A stretch of 64,000 nt of DNA from Morganella morganii (lineage in GTDB: Bacteria > Pseudomonadota > Gammaproteobacteria > Enterobacterales > Enterobacteriaceae): the NCBI RefSeq assembly GCF_019402645.1, contig NZ_VKKS01000001.1, positions 2,112,719-2,176,718 of the forward strand, in the 5' to 3' direction. The position numbers were made by a program, and so were the translations under genes. The first letter of the stretch is position 1, and each line of letters opens with the position of its first letter. Shown here piece after piece: positions 43,099 through 52,371 of this stretch. Under the pieces are notes generated by a model. It did no database searches. It was not told the DNA's origin and worked only from the letters and a program-made list of their open reading frames with translations.

Positions 43099-43287
43099 AT
43101 GGATTATTGGTTTGTATCGTATAAAGTGCGCGCCCGTAACGGAGATACCTTACAGGGACATCAGATCACAGAAACCGAATCCGGTGTATCACCCCGGGAA
43201 GCATTAGAAAAAGCCACTCAGAAAATTGCCGACGAGTCACAGGCTGACCTGCGTTCAGTCCGCATTCTTGCATTTAACCGCGTGTAA
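43099..43287 (+). CDS. Small hypothetical protein
   Basis: 62 residues, MDYWFVSYKVRARNGDTLQG at the start, alternating hydrophobic and charged residues as in a small alpha/beta fold. AGGTGATGAT precedes the ATG, and a terminator follows 21 bases after the stop, so a real gene is likely. I do not recognise the family. Confidence 0.65.
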   Translation: MDYWFVSYKVRARNGDTLQGHQITETESGVSPREALEKATQKIADESQADLRSVRILAFNRV

Positions 43288-43308
43288 TTAATTATCTCAA
43301 TACAAGAT

Positions 43309-43330
43309 AAACCCCGTCTGAACGGGGTTT
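43309..43330. terminator. Bidirectional terminator
   Basis: Stem AAACCCCGT / ACGGGGTTT with loop CTGA and a T-run, between the 62-residue gene and the convergent lumazine-binding gene. Confidence 0.85.
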
Positions 43331-43340
43331 TTTTACTGCG

Positions 43341-43619
43341 TTATGCCGCCACTCTTTCGATATTCACCTTATCGCCGATCGCCAGCCGCCCGAGAGCGGT
43401 TTTCAGCAGCGTATCAGTGAAGAGATAAAAACCGACATGGCTGTTATCAATCGCTGCGACAGTCAGGCAGCAGCCGTTATACGACACGGAATCACCAATT
43501 GCCAGCCCCGGTAATAATTCCTCCGGAAACTGTACAATATGAATCAGATGATCATTGTTTTCTTCAATTTTTAAAATCAGTGCCGTGCTCTGCACAACGC
43601 CGGTAAAAATCTTATCCAA
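43341..43619 (-). CDS. Single-domain lumazine-binding protein (riboflavin synthase N-domain-like)
   Basis: About 92 residues equal to the first half of riboflavin synthase alpha chain: IFTGVVQSTALI at the start, then SVSYNGCCLTVAAID and GDKVNIER. Riboflavin synthase (about 210 residues) has two such barrels; the second is absent and a terminator follows. The start is probably the TTG at 43619 (MDKIFTGVV) with GAGG 6 bases upstream; the ATG at 43682 lies inside the dcuC terminator hairpin. It is more likely a flavin or lumazine-binding protein than an enzyme, or a stable gene fragment. Confidence 0.72.
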   Translation of the reverse strand: MDKIFTGVVQSTALILKIEENNDHLIHIVQFPEELLPGLAIGDSVSYNGCCLTVAAIDNSHVGFYLFTDTLLKTALGRLAIGDKVNIERVAA

Positions 43620-43653
43620 AGCCAGCCTCACACTTTCCGTATTGATATAAAAA

Positions 43654-43679
43654 AGCCGCAGCGGATACCCGGTGCGGCT
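43654..43679 (-). terminator. dcuC terminator
   Basis: On the minus strand AGCCGCA and TGCGGCT pair around a 12-base loop and are followed by TTTTTTATAT, directly after the dcuC stop. Confidence 0.8.
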
Positions 43680-43688
43680 CATGTTATT

Positions 43689-45077
43689 TTACAGTATTAC
43701 CGGCACCAGGAATTCCGTGGCAACAATCACCACCAGCAGACCGACAAGCACCGGAACAGATGTCCGTTTCACCACTTCAAACGGTGAAATTTTCGCCATC
43801 CCGGCAACCGCGACAACCACACCGGAAACCGGTGACATGGTACGCCCCAGGTTGGATGCCTGTAACATCGGGATCACCAGGTACGCCGGGTTGATACCCA
43901 TCTGTTGTGCCAGACGCGGGATCAGCTCCACAAACGCATAGAACGGCGCGTTACCGGAACCGGTGGTCATCGCCGCCAGCATAGTAATAATCACCAGTGC
44001 AATCATCATCACAATCGCACCGGAACCGAAAGACTGCGCCAGGTCGATAAGACCGGAGATAAAGCCGACGGTACTCAGCCCCTGCGCGAATATACCTGCC
44101 GCGACCAGCAACATAACCACGGTAGCAAAGGCATCCGCCATACCGCGATAGCAGACATCCAGTCCGGCATAGACTTTTTTACCGTCAAACCCGCGGATGA
44201 ACTCAATGATGGCAGAAAGAATAATACAACCGACAATAATCGTAATGATGTGTAATTCAGGCAGCACGATATGGCTCAGGAAGCCAATACTGAACGGCTT
44301 ACCATCAAACAGCAGTACGCCGATGATCGGCATAAACGGCAGAATGGCATAGAATTTTGGTGCATTAGTAGTGATCTCTTTGACGTCCAGAATCTCAGAT
44401 TTAATATCTTCTTTGCGATCCAGGAAACGCTGCCAGAAATAATGGGCAATCGCCATAGACACAATCGCCACGATAGAAATCGGCAGCGTCAGGCTGAAAG
44501 CAAATTCTTTCAGCGGGATCTGAGAGGCTTCCGCCGCAATCACCACGTCACCGGAGGTCGGTGCCAGGATAATAGCCGCCGGAGAAGCACAGATAGCCGC
44601 CGCCGCACCACGGCTGATCCCCACGTTTACCATCACAGGGAACAGGGTTGCCATCAGTAACACCCCCAGACCGGTGGCAGAGGAAACAGCCAGAGACATC
44701 AGACAGGCAATAAAGTAGGCCACGATCATCAGCAGGTACGGCGAGTTCACAACCTGTAACGGTTTGGAAACCATTTTGATGACCACATCGTTAGCACCGA
44801 TGTGAGTCATATAGGCCGCAAAGCCGCACAGTACCATGATCATCATACCGAGGTCGCCGCCGCGGTTCATCAGCAGGTACTTAACATACTCAATAATGTT
44901 TGTCGGTCCCCAGCCGGTGGAGGTGGCAGCGGACGGCAGGATATTTTTCCCCATCATGACACTGATGATCAGAAGCAGTAAGCCCCCGACCATCAGCACC
45001 CCTGTTGCTGAGTACCCTTTAATAATGTAGCGCCCGACGCCGACGGCGACGACAGCACCAATGAGAAGATCTAACAT
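43689..45077 (-). CDS. dcuC: Anaerobic C4-dicarboxylate transporter DcuC
   Basis: A 462-residue protein with about 12 membrane helices of the DcuC family, which exports succinate and exchanges C4-dicarboxylates during anaerobic growth. Conserved blocks include SSATGLGVLLMATLFPVMV, ILAPTSGDVVIAAEAS and TTGSGNAPFYAFVELIP. An FNR-like site lies about 80 bases upstream of the start. The gene is intact. Confidence 0.93.
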   Translation of the reverse strand: MLDLLIGAVVAVGVGRYIIKGYSATGVLMVGGLLLLIISVMMGKNILPSAATSTGWGPTNIIEYVKYLLMNRGGDLGMMIMVLCGFAAYMTHIGANDVVIKMVSKPLQVVNSPYLLMIVAYFIACLMSLAVSSATGLGVLLMATLFPVMVNVGISRGAAAAICASPAAIILAPTSGDVVIAAEASQIPLKEFAFSLTLPISIVAIVSMAIAHYFWQRFLDRKEDIKSEILDVKEITTNAPKFYAILPFMPIIGVLLFDGKPFSIGFLSHIVLPELHIITIIVGCIILSAIIEFIRGFDGKKVYAGLDVCYRGMADAFATVVMLLVAAGIFAQGLSTVGFISGLIDLAQSFGSGAIVMMIALVIITMLAAMTTGSGNAPFYAFVELIPRLAQQMGINPAYLVIPMLQASNLGRTMSPVSGVVVAVAGMAKISPFEVVKRTSVPVLVGLLVVIVATEFLVPVIL

Positions 45078-45149
45078 TTCTGCTCCTGTCTGATATTTTT
45101 ATTTATAAAAAAGATTAATGCACTCTGCCGAAAGTCGCGGACAGATTAA

Positions 45150-45163
45150 ATGATATGCGTCAA
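45150..45163. promoter_or_regulatory. FNR-like site upstream of dcuC
   Basis: On the minus strand TTGAC-GCAT-ATCAT matches 8 of 10 positions of the FNR consensus TTGAT-N4-ATCAA. Its centre is about 79 bases before the dcuC start. E. coli dcuC is FNR-activated, which fits. Confidence 0.55.
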
Positions 45164-45218
45164 TGAACCTTGGTTATTACCCGTATCATTTGTTTATTCC
45201 GGCCTCCGGCATTAAAAA

Positions 45219-45249
45219 AGCAGTGACAATATAAATTATCGTCACTGCT
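45219..45249 (-). terminator. asmA terminator
   Basis: Stem AGCAGTGAC / GTCACTGCT with a 13-base loop; on the minus strand a T-run follows. It lies 26 bases after the asmA stop. Confidence 0.8.
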
Positions 45250-45274
45250 CAGTTTGTATAAATCGTCCGCGAAT

Positions 45275-47137
45275 TTATAACCGGTTAATTAAGGATTCCA
45301 CAGCTTTGAGATCCCGCCCGGTTTTTTCATTCAGCAACTCTCCGGCTGCCTGTTTTACCCGTTGCTGTATCTGATTACGCAGCAGGTTTTCCACTTCAAA
45401 CTTATACTGAATATTATCCCAGTTACCGAACAGCACAACCGGAATACGGATAGATTGCAGCCAGGTCACCAGGTCGTTGGTTTTCCCCCAGCCTTTTAAG
45501 ATCTGAACCCCCAGGTTCACATCCAGATTCTGTTTCACCAGATTGGTCCGGCCGCTGCCGGTAATGTTAAAGGCATCGGATACCGCCAGAATTTTACTGA
45601 TTTTCACTTCGCCATTATTCAGCGTACCGATAGCTTCCAGTTTCTTCGCTTCAGTCATGGCATCCATGGATTCCGGCTGCGCCACCTTATCTGTCGCCTG
45701 GGAGAGCGATTGCTGGATCAGGTACGGAATATTCAGGCCGAGCAGCTGAACATCGGTGATAGTCAGTGCCACATCACCGCGCCAGTTGTTTAATACCGCT
45801 TCCTGGTCATAACCGGCGCCGCGCAGATCGCCGTCAAAGCTCAGGCGTCCGGTTAATTTCTCCGGCATTTTAAACGCGGTCAGCAGCGGTTTTACATCAA
45901 TATTCTGCAACAGCGGTTTAATGCGCAGTTGTGCCGGGACTTGTTCGGAATAAATCGTCATCGGCAGTGAGAAACGTCCGCCGAACACATTGCCGGTCAT
46001 TTTGGAAATTTCGGTGATACTGCCCCGGTTCTCTGCTTTGACAGTCAGCTGGCCGATTTCCATCCCCTGATAAGTCAGAGAATCCACATTCAGCGCCAGG
46101 GTGGCATTGAAATGGTTCATAAAGGTCAGATCATATTTATCCGCATCACTGCCGGTAGTGACAACTGCCGGTTTGGTGGCAACCGGTGTTTTTTCCCCGT
46201 TTTCAGAATGCACAGCACGCTCATAACCGAGCAGGTTATCCAGATTCAGTTTTGAGGAGGTCAGCTGGATATCATAACGCGGGGTTTCACCGAGTGCCGC
46301 TTCCACCGTACCACTGAGCTGGCTTTCGTTGGCACTCAGTTTCAGATTTTCCAGGATCAGGGACTGCGGTGCCTGGCCGACTGCTTCATGCCAGGTATAG
46401 GTGGTCGTGCCGTTGCCGTTGATACCGTTGGCATACAGACCGGCACCTGACAGGCGGTAATTCAGCCGGTTAATATTGCCGCTGACCTGCACCGGATACT
46501 GGGAAAGGTCAATATCAGAGCTCAGACTGAAAGAGAGTTCCTGCTGATTACGCAGAATATTGCTGTTCAGCGCTACCACATAGCGTTCAGGGGTATTGCG
46601 CTCAAGAGAGAAGTTAATATCACGCATGTTGATTTGGGTGCCGTCTTCCGTCTGCCAGACCAGCAGACTGTTGGCAATACGGATACGATCCACATCAAAT
46701 GACCATTTGTTTTCCTGCTCAACCGGTACCGGTCTGGCCTTCTGATTACCCGGCGCAACAGGAACACTTTTCTTCTCTTTTGATTCGGTTTCAGGCAGGA
46801 TTTTCAGCAGTGCGCCGTCAAGCATCACTTCACGGACAGACAACTGATGTGACAGCAGCGGCCAGAGCTCAACATCAAGGCGCATATTCTCTGCTGTTAC
46901 CACCGGTTCGGCGGCATCGGGTGCTGTCAGGGACATTTTGCCGGTAATGATGCTCAGCTTCGGCCAGACATGCCAGCGCATATCATCTTTCATCACCAGC
47001 CCGTAACCGGTGTCTTCCTTCACCTTGTTAACGATATAGTCGCGGAAATCATTCGGGTTCACCAGCAGGATTAAGGCCGCAAGGCCCGCCGCTATCACGA
47101 CAAGCAGAATAATCAGCGTGGTGAAAAATCGTTTCAT
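45275..47137 (-). CDS. asmA: AsmA family outer-membrane assembly/lipid-transport protein
   Basis: A 620-residue protein anchored in the inner membrane by one N-terminal helix (FTTLIILLVVIAAGLAALILL) with a large periplasmic beta-rich domain of the AsmA/TamB/VPS13-like kind. Known E. coli asmA mutants suppress OmpF assembly defects. The start MKRFFTT and LLVNPNDFRDYIV match the family. A low-complexity linker (ESKEKKSVPVAP) lies near residue 115. The order asmA-dcd-udk on one strand is as in E. coli. Confidence 0.94.
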   Translation of the reverse strand: MKRFFTTLIILLVVIAAGLAALILLVNPNDFRDYIVNKVKEDTGYGLVMKDDMRWHVWPKLSIITGKMSLTAPDAAEPVVTAENMRLDVELWPLLSHQLSVREVMLDGALLKILPETESKEKKSVPVAPGNQKARPVPVEQENKWSFDVDRIRIANSLLVWQTEDGTQINMRDINFSLERNTPERYVVALNSNILRNQQELSFSLSSDIDLSQYPVQVSGNINRLNYRLSGAGLYANGINGNGTTTYTWHEAVGQAPQSLILENLKLSANESQLSGTVEAALGETPRYDIQLTSSKLNLDNLLGYERAVHSENGEKTPVATKPAVVTTGSDADKYDLTFMNHFNATLALNVDSLTYQGMEIGQLTVKAENRGSITEISKMTGNVFGGRFSLPMTIYSEQVPAQLRIKPLLQNIDVKPLLTAFKMPEKLTGRLSFDGDLRGAGYDQEAVLNNWRGDVALTITDVQLLGLNIPYLIQQSLSQATDKVAQPESMDAMTEAKKLEAIGTLNNGEVKISKILAVSDAFNITGSGRTNLVKQNLDVNLGVQILKGWGKTNDLVTWLQSIRIPVVLFGNWDNIQYKFEVENLLRNQIQQRVKQAAGELLNEKTGRDLKAVESLINRL

Positions 47138-47196
47138 AGTCCCTGTTCCTTTCCCATTCTCTGTTGAACCCGCTGGCGGACAATGCTGCCCGCCGT

Positions 47197-47778
47197 TTAA
47201 TCTTCGCTGATACGGCTGCCCACAGCTCCCTGCTGATTTTTGTATTTTGCATCGCTGCGGCGGTTATACGGCCGGTCAGCAGAGCCGGATAACGGCTCAA
47301 AACTCAGAGCACCGATCACCATGCCCGGCCGCAATGCCAAGGGTAACTTACCTGAGTTGTAAAATTCCAGCACGATTTGCCCGTGCCAGCCCGGATCGAT
47401 CCGGTGCGCGGTCACGTGCACCATCAGACCGAGGCGCGCCAGTGATGAACGCCCGTCCAGCCAGCCGACCAGGTTATCCGGCAGTGTGACGGATTCCAGT
47501 GTCACCGCCAGTGCCAGTTCCCCCGGATGCAGATAAAATACTTCATCTTCGGTCAGGGTGATTTCATCACTCATGACATTTTCCAGCGCCGCATTCACTT
47601 CTTCTTTCGGGCCGCTGAGATCAATATACGCCGCAGTATGGCCCCGGAAAACCCGGAACTGATGTCCGAGACGGACATCCGCAGTCGCCCCGTTAATCCG
47701 CTCAACCGGCGGACGCGGAGAAATAGTCAGTCTGCCGTCGTCAAGCCACTGAATAATGTCACGGTCACAAAGTCGCAT
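47197..47778 (-). CDS. dcd: dCTP deaminase
   Basis: A 193-residue trimeric enzyme converting dCTP to dUTP for thymidylate synthesis. [12 protein letters not shown] starts the protein; the conserved [11 protein letters not shown] holds the catalytic arginine-serine region, with HRIDPGW and EFYNSG after it. The start at 47778 gives exactly the E. coli length; the frame is open to 47811. Confidence 0.97.
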   Translation of the reverse strand: MRLCDRDIIQWLDDGRLTISPRPPVERINGATADVRLGHQFRVFRGHTAAYIDLSGPKEEVNAALENVMSDEITLTEDEVFYLHPGELALAVTLESVTLPDNLVGWLDGRSSLARLGLMVHVTAHRIDPGWHGQIVLEFYNSGKLPLALRPGMVIGALSFEPLSGSADRPYNRRSDAKYKNQQGAVGSRISED

Positions 47779-47847
47779 GGTATCATCCTTCTGAAACTCA
47801 GCGTTTATCACCGGCGGATAAACGCGGGTTAATTCATTGTCGGCGGC

Positions 47848-48492
47848 TTACTCGCAGAACTGACTGATTTTGGCTTTCAGGATATCAATCGCCACGCGGT
47901 TTTTACCGCCCCGCGGCACTATGATATCAGCATATTGTTTTGTTGGTTCAATAAATTGCAGATACATAGGACGTACCGTTTTATTGTACTGTGCAATTAC
48001 CGAGTCCAGCGTGCGTCCGCGCTCATTCACATCACGGCGGATGCGGCGCATCAGGCAGATATCCAGCGGCGTGTCGACGAAAATGGAGAAGTCCATCTGC
48101 TCACGCAGACGTCTGTCTGTCAGCAGCAGAATGCCCTCAAGAATAATCACCCGTTTCGGGCTGAACAGAACAGATTCCGGCTTGCGGGTATGCTCCGCAT
48201 AATCATACTGCGGTAACTGAATAGACTTACCGGATTTCAGTGCTTTCAGGTGCTGTAACAGCAGTTCGTGATCCATAGAGCCGGGATGGTCGTAGTTGAC
48301 CTTGATGCGCTCTTCCATCGGCACATCGCTCTGATCTTTGTAGTAGCAGTCTTCCGGAATAACACCGATATTGTGATCACCCACCTGAGCACGTAACTCG
48401 TGATAAAGCGTATTGGCAATCAGACTTTTTCCTGACGCGGATGCGCCGGTGATACCGATGATAGTGCACTGCTGATGTGCTGTGTCAGCCAT
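47848..48492 (-). CDS. udk: Uridine kinase
   Basis: A 214-residue P-loop kinase of the pyrimidine salvage pathway phosphorylating uridine and cytidine. Walker A is GASASGKS near residues 15-22, followed by PEDCYYKDQ and [12 protein letters not shown], the substrate-binding segments. It is upstream of dcd on the same strand with a 69-base gap. Confidence 0.97.
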   Translation of the reverse strand: MADTAHQQCTIIGITGASASGKSLIANTLYHELRAQVGDHNIGVIPEDCYYKDQSDVPMEERIKVNYDHPGSMDHELLLQHLKALKSGKSIQLPQYDYAEHTRKPESVLFSPKRVIILEGILLLTDRRLREQMDFSIFVDTPLDICLMRRIRRDVNERGRTLDSVIAQYNKTVRPMYLQFIEPTKQYADIIVPRGGKNRVAIDILKAKISQFCE

Positions 48493-48690
48493 AATAGAAA
48501 TAACCCGGTTTGAAAATAGGAGAGAAAAAAACCGAAACGATCTGCCGCGGCCTCTTTTGGTGTTTATCCGGCCGAGAGTAACAAAACGTGTCCGCCCGGC
48601 GCTGAATTATAGGGAGTAACGACACGAGATTCCAGCAGAATCGGGCATCCGGCCTCATTATTTCGGGGTAACCGGTTTCGCTGCTGCCAT

Positions 48691-48726
48691 AAAAAAGACC
48701 CGCACATCACTGTACCGGTCTTTTTT
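48691..48726 (-). terminator. apbC terminator
   Basis: AAAAAAGACC and GGTCTTTTTT pair around a 16-base loop, giving a T-run on the minus strand 37 bases after the apbC stop. Confidence 0.78.
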
Positions 48727-48762
48727 ACTTTCCGGATACACCGGAACAGAAATAAATCCGGC

Positions 48763-49875
48763 TTATACAGCGCGGAAAGCGATTTCTGTCGGGATCTTAT
48801 CCCCTTCCCAGAACATTTCCGCCGTCACATTCACTGCTATCTCACGGTAGATATCCGCAAACTCACCGTCCGGGTCACGCATCACGGTCGGCTGGCCGCG
48901 ATCGAGGTCTTCACGCAGCGAAATATGCAACGGTATCTGCCCCAGCAGTTTGGTGTGGTAGCGTTCCGCCAGTTTCTCCGCCCCGCCGGTACCGAAAATC
49001 GGCTCGACATGACCGCAGTTACTGCAAATGTGCGCACTCATGTTCTCAACAATCCCCAGTACCGGTACATTCACTTTCCTGAACATGACGATACCTTTCA
49101 TGGCATCCACCAGCGCGATATCCTGCGGTGTGGTCACCACCACCGCCCCGGTGACCGGGATATTCTGTGAGAGGGTCAGCTGGATATCACCGGTGCCCGG
49201 CGGCATATCGATCACCAGATAATCCAGGTCCGGCCACAGGGTATCCTGTAACATCTGCATCAGCGCTTTACTGGCCATCGGGCCGCGCCAGACCATAGCG
49301 TTATCATCCGTTACCAGATACCCGATAGAGTTAGAGGCCAGGCCGTACGCCATAATCGGTGCCATATGCTGACCGTCCGGTGAGGTCGGGCGCTCTTTGG
49401 TGGTACCCAGCATGTTCGGAATGGACGGACCATAAATATCCGCATCCAGGATACCGACTTTCGCTCCTTCCGCTGCCAGTGCCAGCGCGAGGTTAACCGC
49501 CGTGCTGGATTTGCCGACACCGCCTTTGCCGGAACTGACCGCCAGAATATTGCGGACACCGTTAATGCCCGGCAGATCATTGGCCCGGCGCAGTGTTGCG
49601 ATATCATGACGCAGTTTCCAGTCCACCGCCGCAGCACCGGTCACTTTGCGTAATTCTTTGGTTTTTGCTTCAATCAGTGCTTCAAACGGACGCTTCCAGA
49701 CAAACGGCATCACCAGCTCAACATGCAGCACATCATTCAGCATTGCGCAGTGATTCAGCGCTTTGATGGCAATCAGATTACGTTTGAGTGTCGGATGCTC
49801 AAATGTCGCCAGTACCTGAGCGACCTGTTCATTCAGCAATTCAGGGTTCATCTCCCCGGGGGATTTCGCATTCAT
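48763..49875 (-). CDS. apbC: Iron-sulfur cluster carrier protein ApbC (Mrp)
   Basis: A 370-residue MRP/NBP35-type P-loop ATPase that binds and transfers [4Fe-4S] clusters. The deviant Walker A is GKGGVGKSS near residues 115-123 and the cluster-binding CxxC is in [10 protein letters not shown]. An N-terminal MIP18-like domain precedes the ATPase. It is divergent from metG with a 255-base gap, as in E. coli. Confidence 0.96.
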   Translation of the reverse strand: MNAKSPGEMNPELLNEQVAQVLATFEHPTLKRNLIAIKALNHCAMLNDVLHVELVMPFVWKRPFEALIEAKTKELRKVTGAAAVDWKLRHDIATLRRANDLPGINGVRNILAVSSGKGGVGKSSTAVNLALALAAEGAKVGILDADIYGPSIPNMLGTTKERPTSPDGQHMAPIMAYGLASNSIGYLVTDDNAMVWRGPMASKALMQMLQDTLWPDLDYLVIDMPPGTGDIQLTLSQNIPVTGAVVVTTPQDIALVDAMKGIVMFRKVNVPVLGIVENMSAHICSNCGHVEPIFGTGGAEKLAERYHTKLLGQIPLHISLREDLDRGQPTVMRDPDGEFADIYREIAVNVTAEMFWEGDKIPTEIAFRAV

Positions 49876-50130
49876 CCCGGCTCCTTAGATTTATCGTTTT
49901 TATTGCCTGTAACTATCAGCATCAATGATAGCAGATGCCAACTGATTAATTTAGTCATTCCGCGCAAACCCGCACAAAACAAATCCCCTGCAAACGGCAG
50001 GGTTATCACCGGATACTCACGCAGAAAAAAGTCCGGAAAACCACACACAAAGCCGGATTACTGCTGGCAGGGGTGGACGGGATCGGTTAACATCAAAGAC
50101 CCTTTATTATTTGAGGAAGTGAAATACTCT

Positions 50131-52164
50131 ATGTCTCAGATCGCTAATAAAATTTTGGTAACCTGTGCGTTACCATATGCAAACGGTTCAATCCATCTCG
50201 GTCATATGCTGGAACATATCCAGGCTGATATTTGGGTCCGTTTTCAGCGAATGCGCGGCAAAGAGGTTCACTTCATCTGCGCCGACGATGCTCACGGCAC
50301 CCCGATTATGCTCAGGGCACAACAGCAGGGAATTTCTCCTGAAGAGATGATCGCCGATATGAGCGTCGAGCATCAGAAAGATTTTGCGGATTTCGCCATC
50401 AGCTTTGATAACTACCACTCCACGCACAGCGAAGAGAACCGGGTGTTATCAGAGAATATCTATCTGGCGCTGAAAAAGAACGGTCATATTGAAACCCGGA
50501 CCATTTCCCAGCTGTATGATCCGGAAAAAGGCATGTTCCTGCCGGATCGCTTTGTAAAAGGCACCTGCCCGAAATGTAAAGCAGAAGATCAGTACGGCGA
50601 CAACTGTGAAGTGTGCAGCGCGACCTACAGCCCGACAGAGCTGATTAACCCGCGCTCCGTAGTTTCCGGTGCCACACCGGTGTTGCGCGAAAGTGAGCAT
50701 TACTTCTTTGATCTGCCCGCCTTCGCTGACATGTTACAGGCATGGACCCGCAGCGGGGCACTTCAGGAGCAGGTTGCCAACAAAATGCAGGAGTGGTTTG
50801 ATTCCGGTCTGCAACAGTGGGATATCAGCCGTGATGCGCCATATTTCGGGTTTGAGATTCCGGATGCTCCGGGCAAATACTTCTATGTCTGGCTGGATGC
50901 ACCAATCGGCTACATGGGCTCATTCAAAAACCTGTGTGACAAACGCGGCAATCTCGATTTTGACGAGTTCTGGAAGAAAGATTCTGACGCGGATCTGTAC
51001 CACTTTATCGGTAAAGATATCGTGTACTTCCACAGCCTGTTCTGGCCGGCCATGCTGGAAGGCAGCGGTTACCGCAAGCCGACTAATCTGTTTGTCCACG
51101 GCTATGTGACCGTGAACGGCGCGAAAATGTCCAAATCACGCGGTACCTTTATCCAGGCGCGCACTTATCTGAATCACCTTGATGCAGACAGCCTGCGCTA
51201 TTACTACGCGGCGAAACTTTCTTCACGCATTGATGATATCGACCTCAACCTGGAAGATTTCGTACAACGTGTTAACAGTGACATCGTCAACAAAGTGGTT
51301 AACCTGGCGTCCCGCACTGCCGGATTTATCAAAAAACGCTTTAACGGCCGCCTGAGTGCGACCCTGGCAGAGCCTGAGTTATATCAGCAGTTTATTGATG
51401 CTGAAAAAACTATCAGCGAAGAGTATACCGGCCGCGAATTCGGCAAAGCTATCCGCGAAATCATGGCGCTGGCGGATGTGGCCAACCGTTATATTGATGA
51501 GAAAGCACCGTGGGTGGTGGCGAAACAGGAAGGTAAAGACGATGAGCTGCACGCTATCTGCACCATGGGTATTAACCTGTTCCGTGCACTGATGACCTAC
51601 CTGAAACCGGTTATGCCGGAACTGGCAGCACGCAGCGAAGCTTTCCTGAATCAGGAACTGACACTGGACGGTATTGCAAAACCTCTGCTGGATCATCAGA
51701 TTGCAGACTTTAAAGCCCTGTTCAGCCGTATTGAAATGGCAAAAGTGGACGCGATGATTGAAGCTTCCAAAGAGGATATCAAAGCCATGTCAGCCAAACC
51801 GGTCAGCGGCCCGCTGGCAGATGACCCGATTGCGGACACCATCAGTTTTGATGATTTCGCCAAAGTAGATATGCGTATCGCACAGATTATGTCTGCAGAT
51901 TCCGTGGAAGGCTCAGACAAACTGCTGAAACTGGTGCTGGATCTCGGCGGCGAAATCCGTCAGGTCTTCTCCGGTATCCGTCAGGCTTATCCGGATCCGA
52001 AAGCCCTGGAAGGCCGTCTGACCGTGATGGTTGCCAACCTTGCCCCGCGCAAAATGCGTTTCGGCCTCTCTGAAGGCATGGTGATGGCCGCAGGCCCGGG
52101 CGGAAAAGAGATTTTCCTGCTCAGCCCGGATTCCGGTGCGCAGCCGGGTCAGCAGGTGAAGTAA
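50131..52164 (+). CDS. metG: Methionyl-tRNA synthetase
   Basis: A 677-residue class I synthetase. [14 protein letters not shown] carries the HIGH-type motif, [17 protein letters not shown] is the zinc knuckle, KMSKSRGTF is the KMSKS loop, and the C-terminal region from about 575 is the tRNA-binding/dimerisation domain. The start at 50131 ([10 protein letters not shown]) gives the E. coli length, with GAGGAAG upstream; the open frame back to 49723 overlaps apbC and is rejected. Confidence 0.97.
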   Translation: MSQIANKILVTCALPYANGSIHLGHMLEHIQADIWVRFQRMRGKEVHFICADDAHGTPIMLRAQQQGISPEEMIADMSVEHQKDFADFAISFDNYHSTHSEENRVLSENIYLALKKNGHIETRTISQLYDPEKGMFLPDRFVKGTCPKCKAEDQYGDNCEVCSATYSPTELINPRSVVSGATPVLRESEHYFFDLPAFADMLQAWTRSGALQEQVANKMQEWFDSGLQQWDISRDAPYFGFEIPDAPGKYFYVWLDAPIGYMGSFKNLCDKRGNLDFDEFWKKDSDADLYHFIGKDIVYFHSLFWPAMLEGSGYRKPTNLFVHGYVTVNGAKMSKSRGTFIQARTYLNHLDADSLRYYYAAKLSSRIDDIDLNLEDFVQRVNSDIVNKVVNLASRTAGFIKKRFNGRLSATLAEPELYQQFIDAEKTISEEYTGREFGKAIREIMALADVANRYIDEKAPWVVAKQEGKDDELHAICTMGINLFRALMTYLKPVMPELAARSEAFLNQELTLDGIAKPLLDHQIADFKALFSRIEMAKVDAMIEASKEDIKAMSAKPVSGPLADDPIADTISFDDFAKVDMRIAQIMSADSVEGSDKLLKLVLDLGGEIRQVFSGIRQAYPDPKALEGRLTVMVANLAPRKMRFGLSEGMVMAAGPGGKEIFLLSPDSGAQPGQQVK

Positions 52165-52187
52165 TATAATATATTTTATCAAGCCAA

Positions 52188-52220
52188 AAGAATCCTTTAA
52201 TATTCGATTAAAGGATTCTT
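52188..52220. terminator. metG terminator
   Basis: Perfect 14-base stem AAGAATCCTTTAAT / ATTAAAGGATTCTT with loop ATTCG, 24 bases after the metG stop. It marks the edge of the AT-rich insertion. Confidence 0.8.
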
Positions 52221-52371
52221 AATACTAAATGTTATAGTTCAATATATACGTTTTTTATTAAACACCAATATCTATTTCATCAAAATGATGAAATAAGTGG
52301 AATTCAAAGTAAGCTAATACCATCTAAAAGTTGCAACCAGATTAATATTTATATAGCAAGGATAATTAATT

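Noticed and set aside
43620..43682. ATG start at 43682 for the lumazine-binding protein
   Set aside because: The ATG falls in the terminator hairpin of dcuC and would add about 21 non-homologous residues; the TTG at 43619 has a ribosome site.
49723..50130. N-terminal extension of MetG by 136 codons
   Set aside because: It overlaps the 5' part of apbC on the other strand; the ATG at 50131 gives the normal length.
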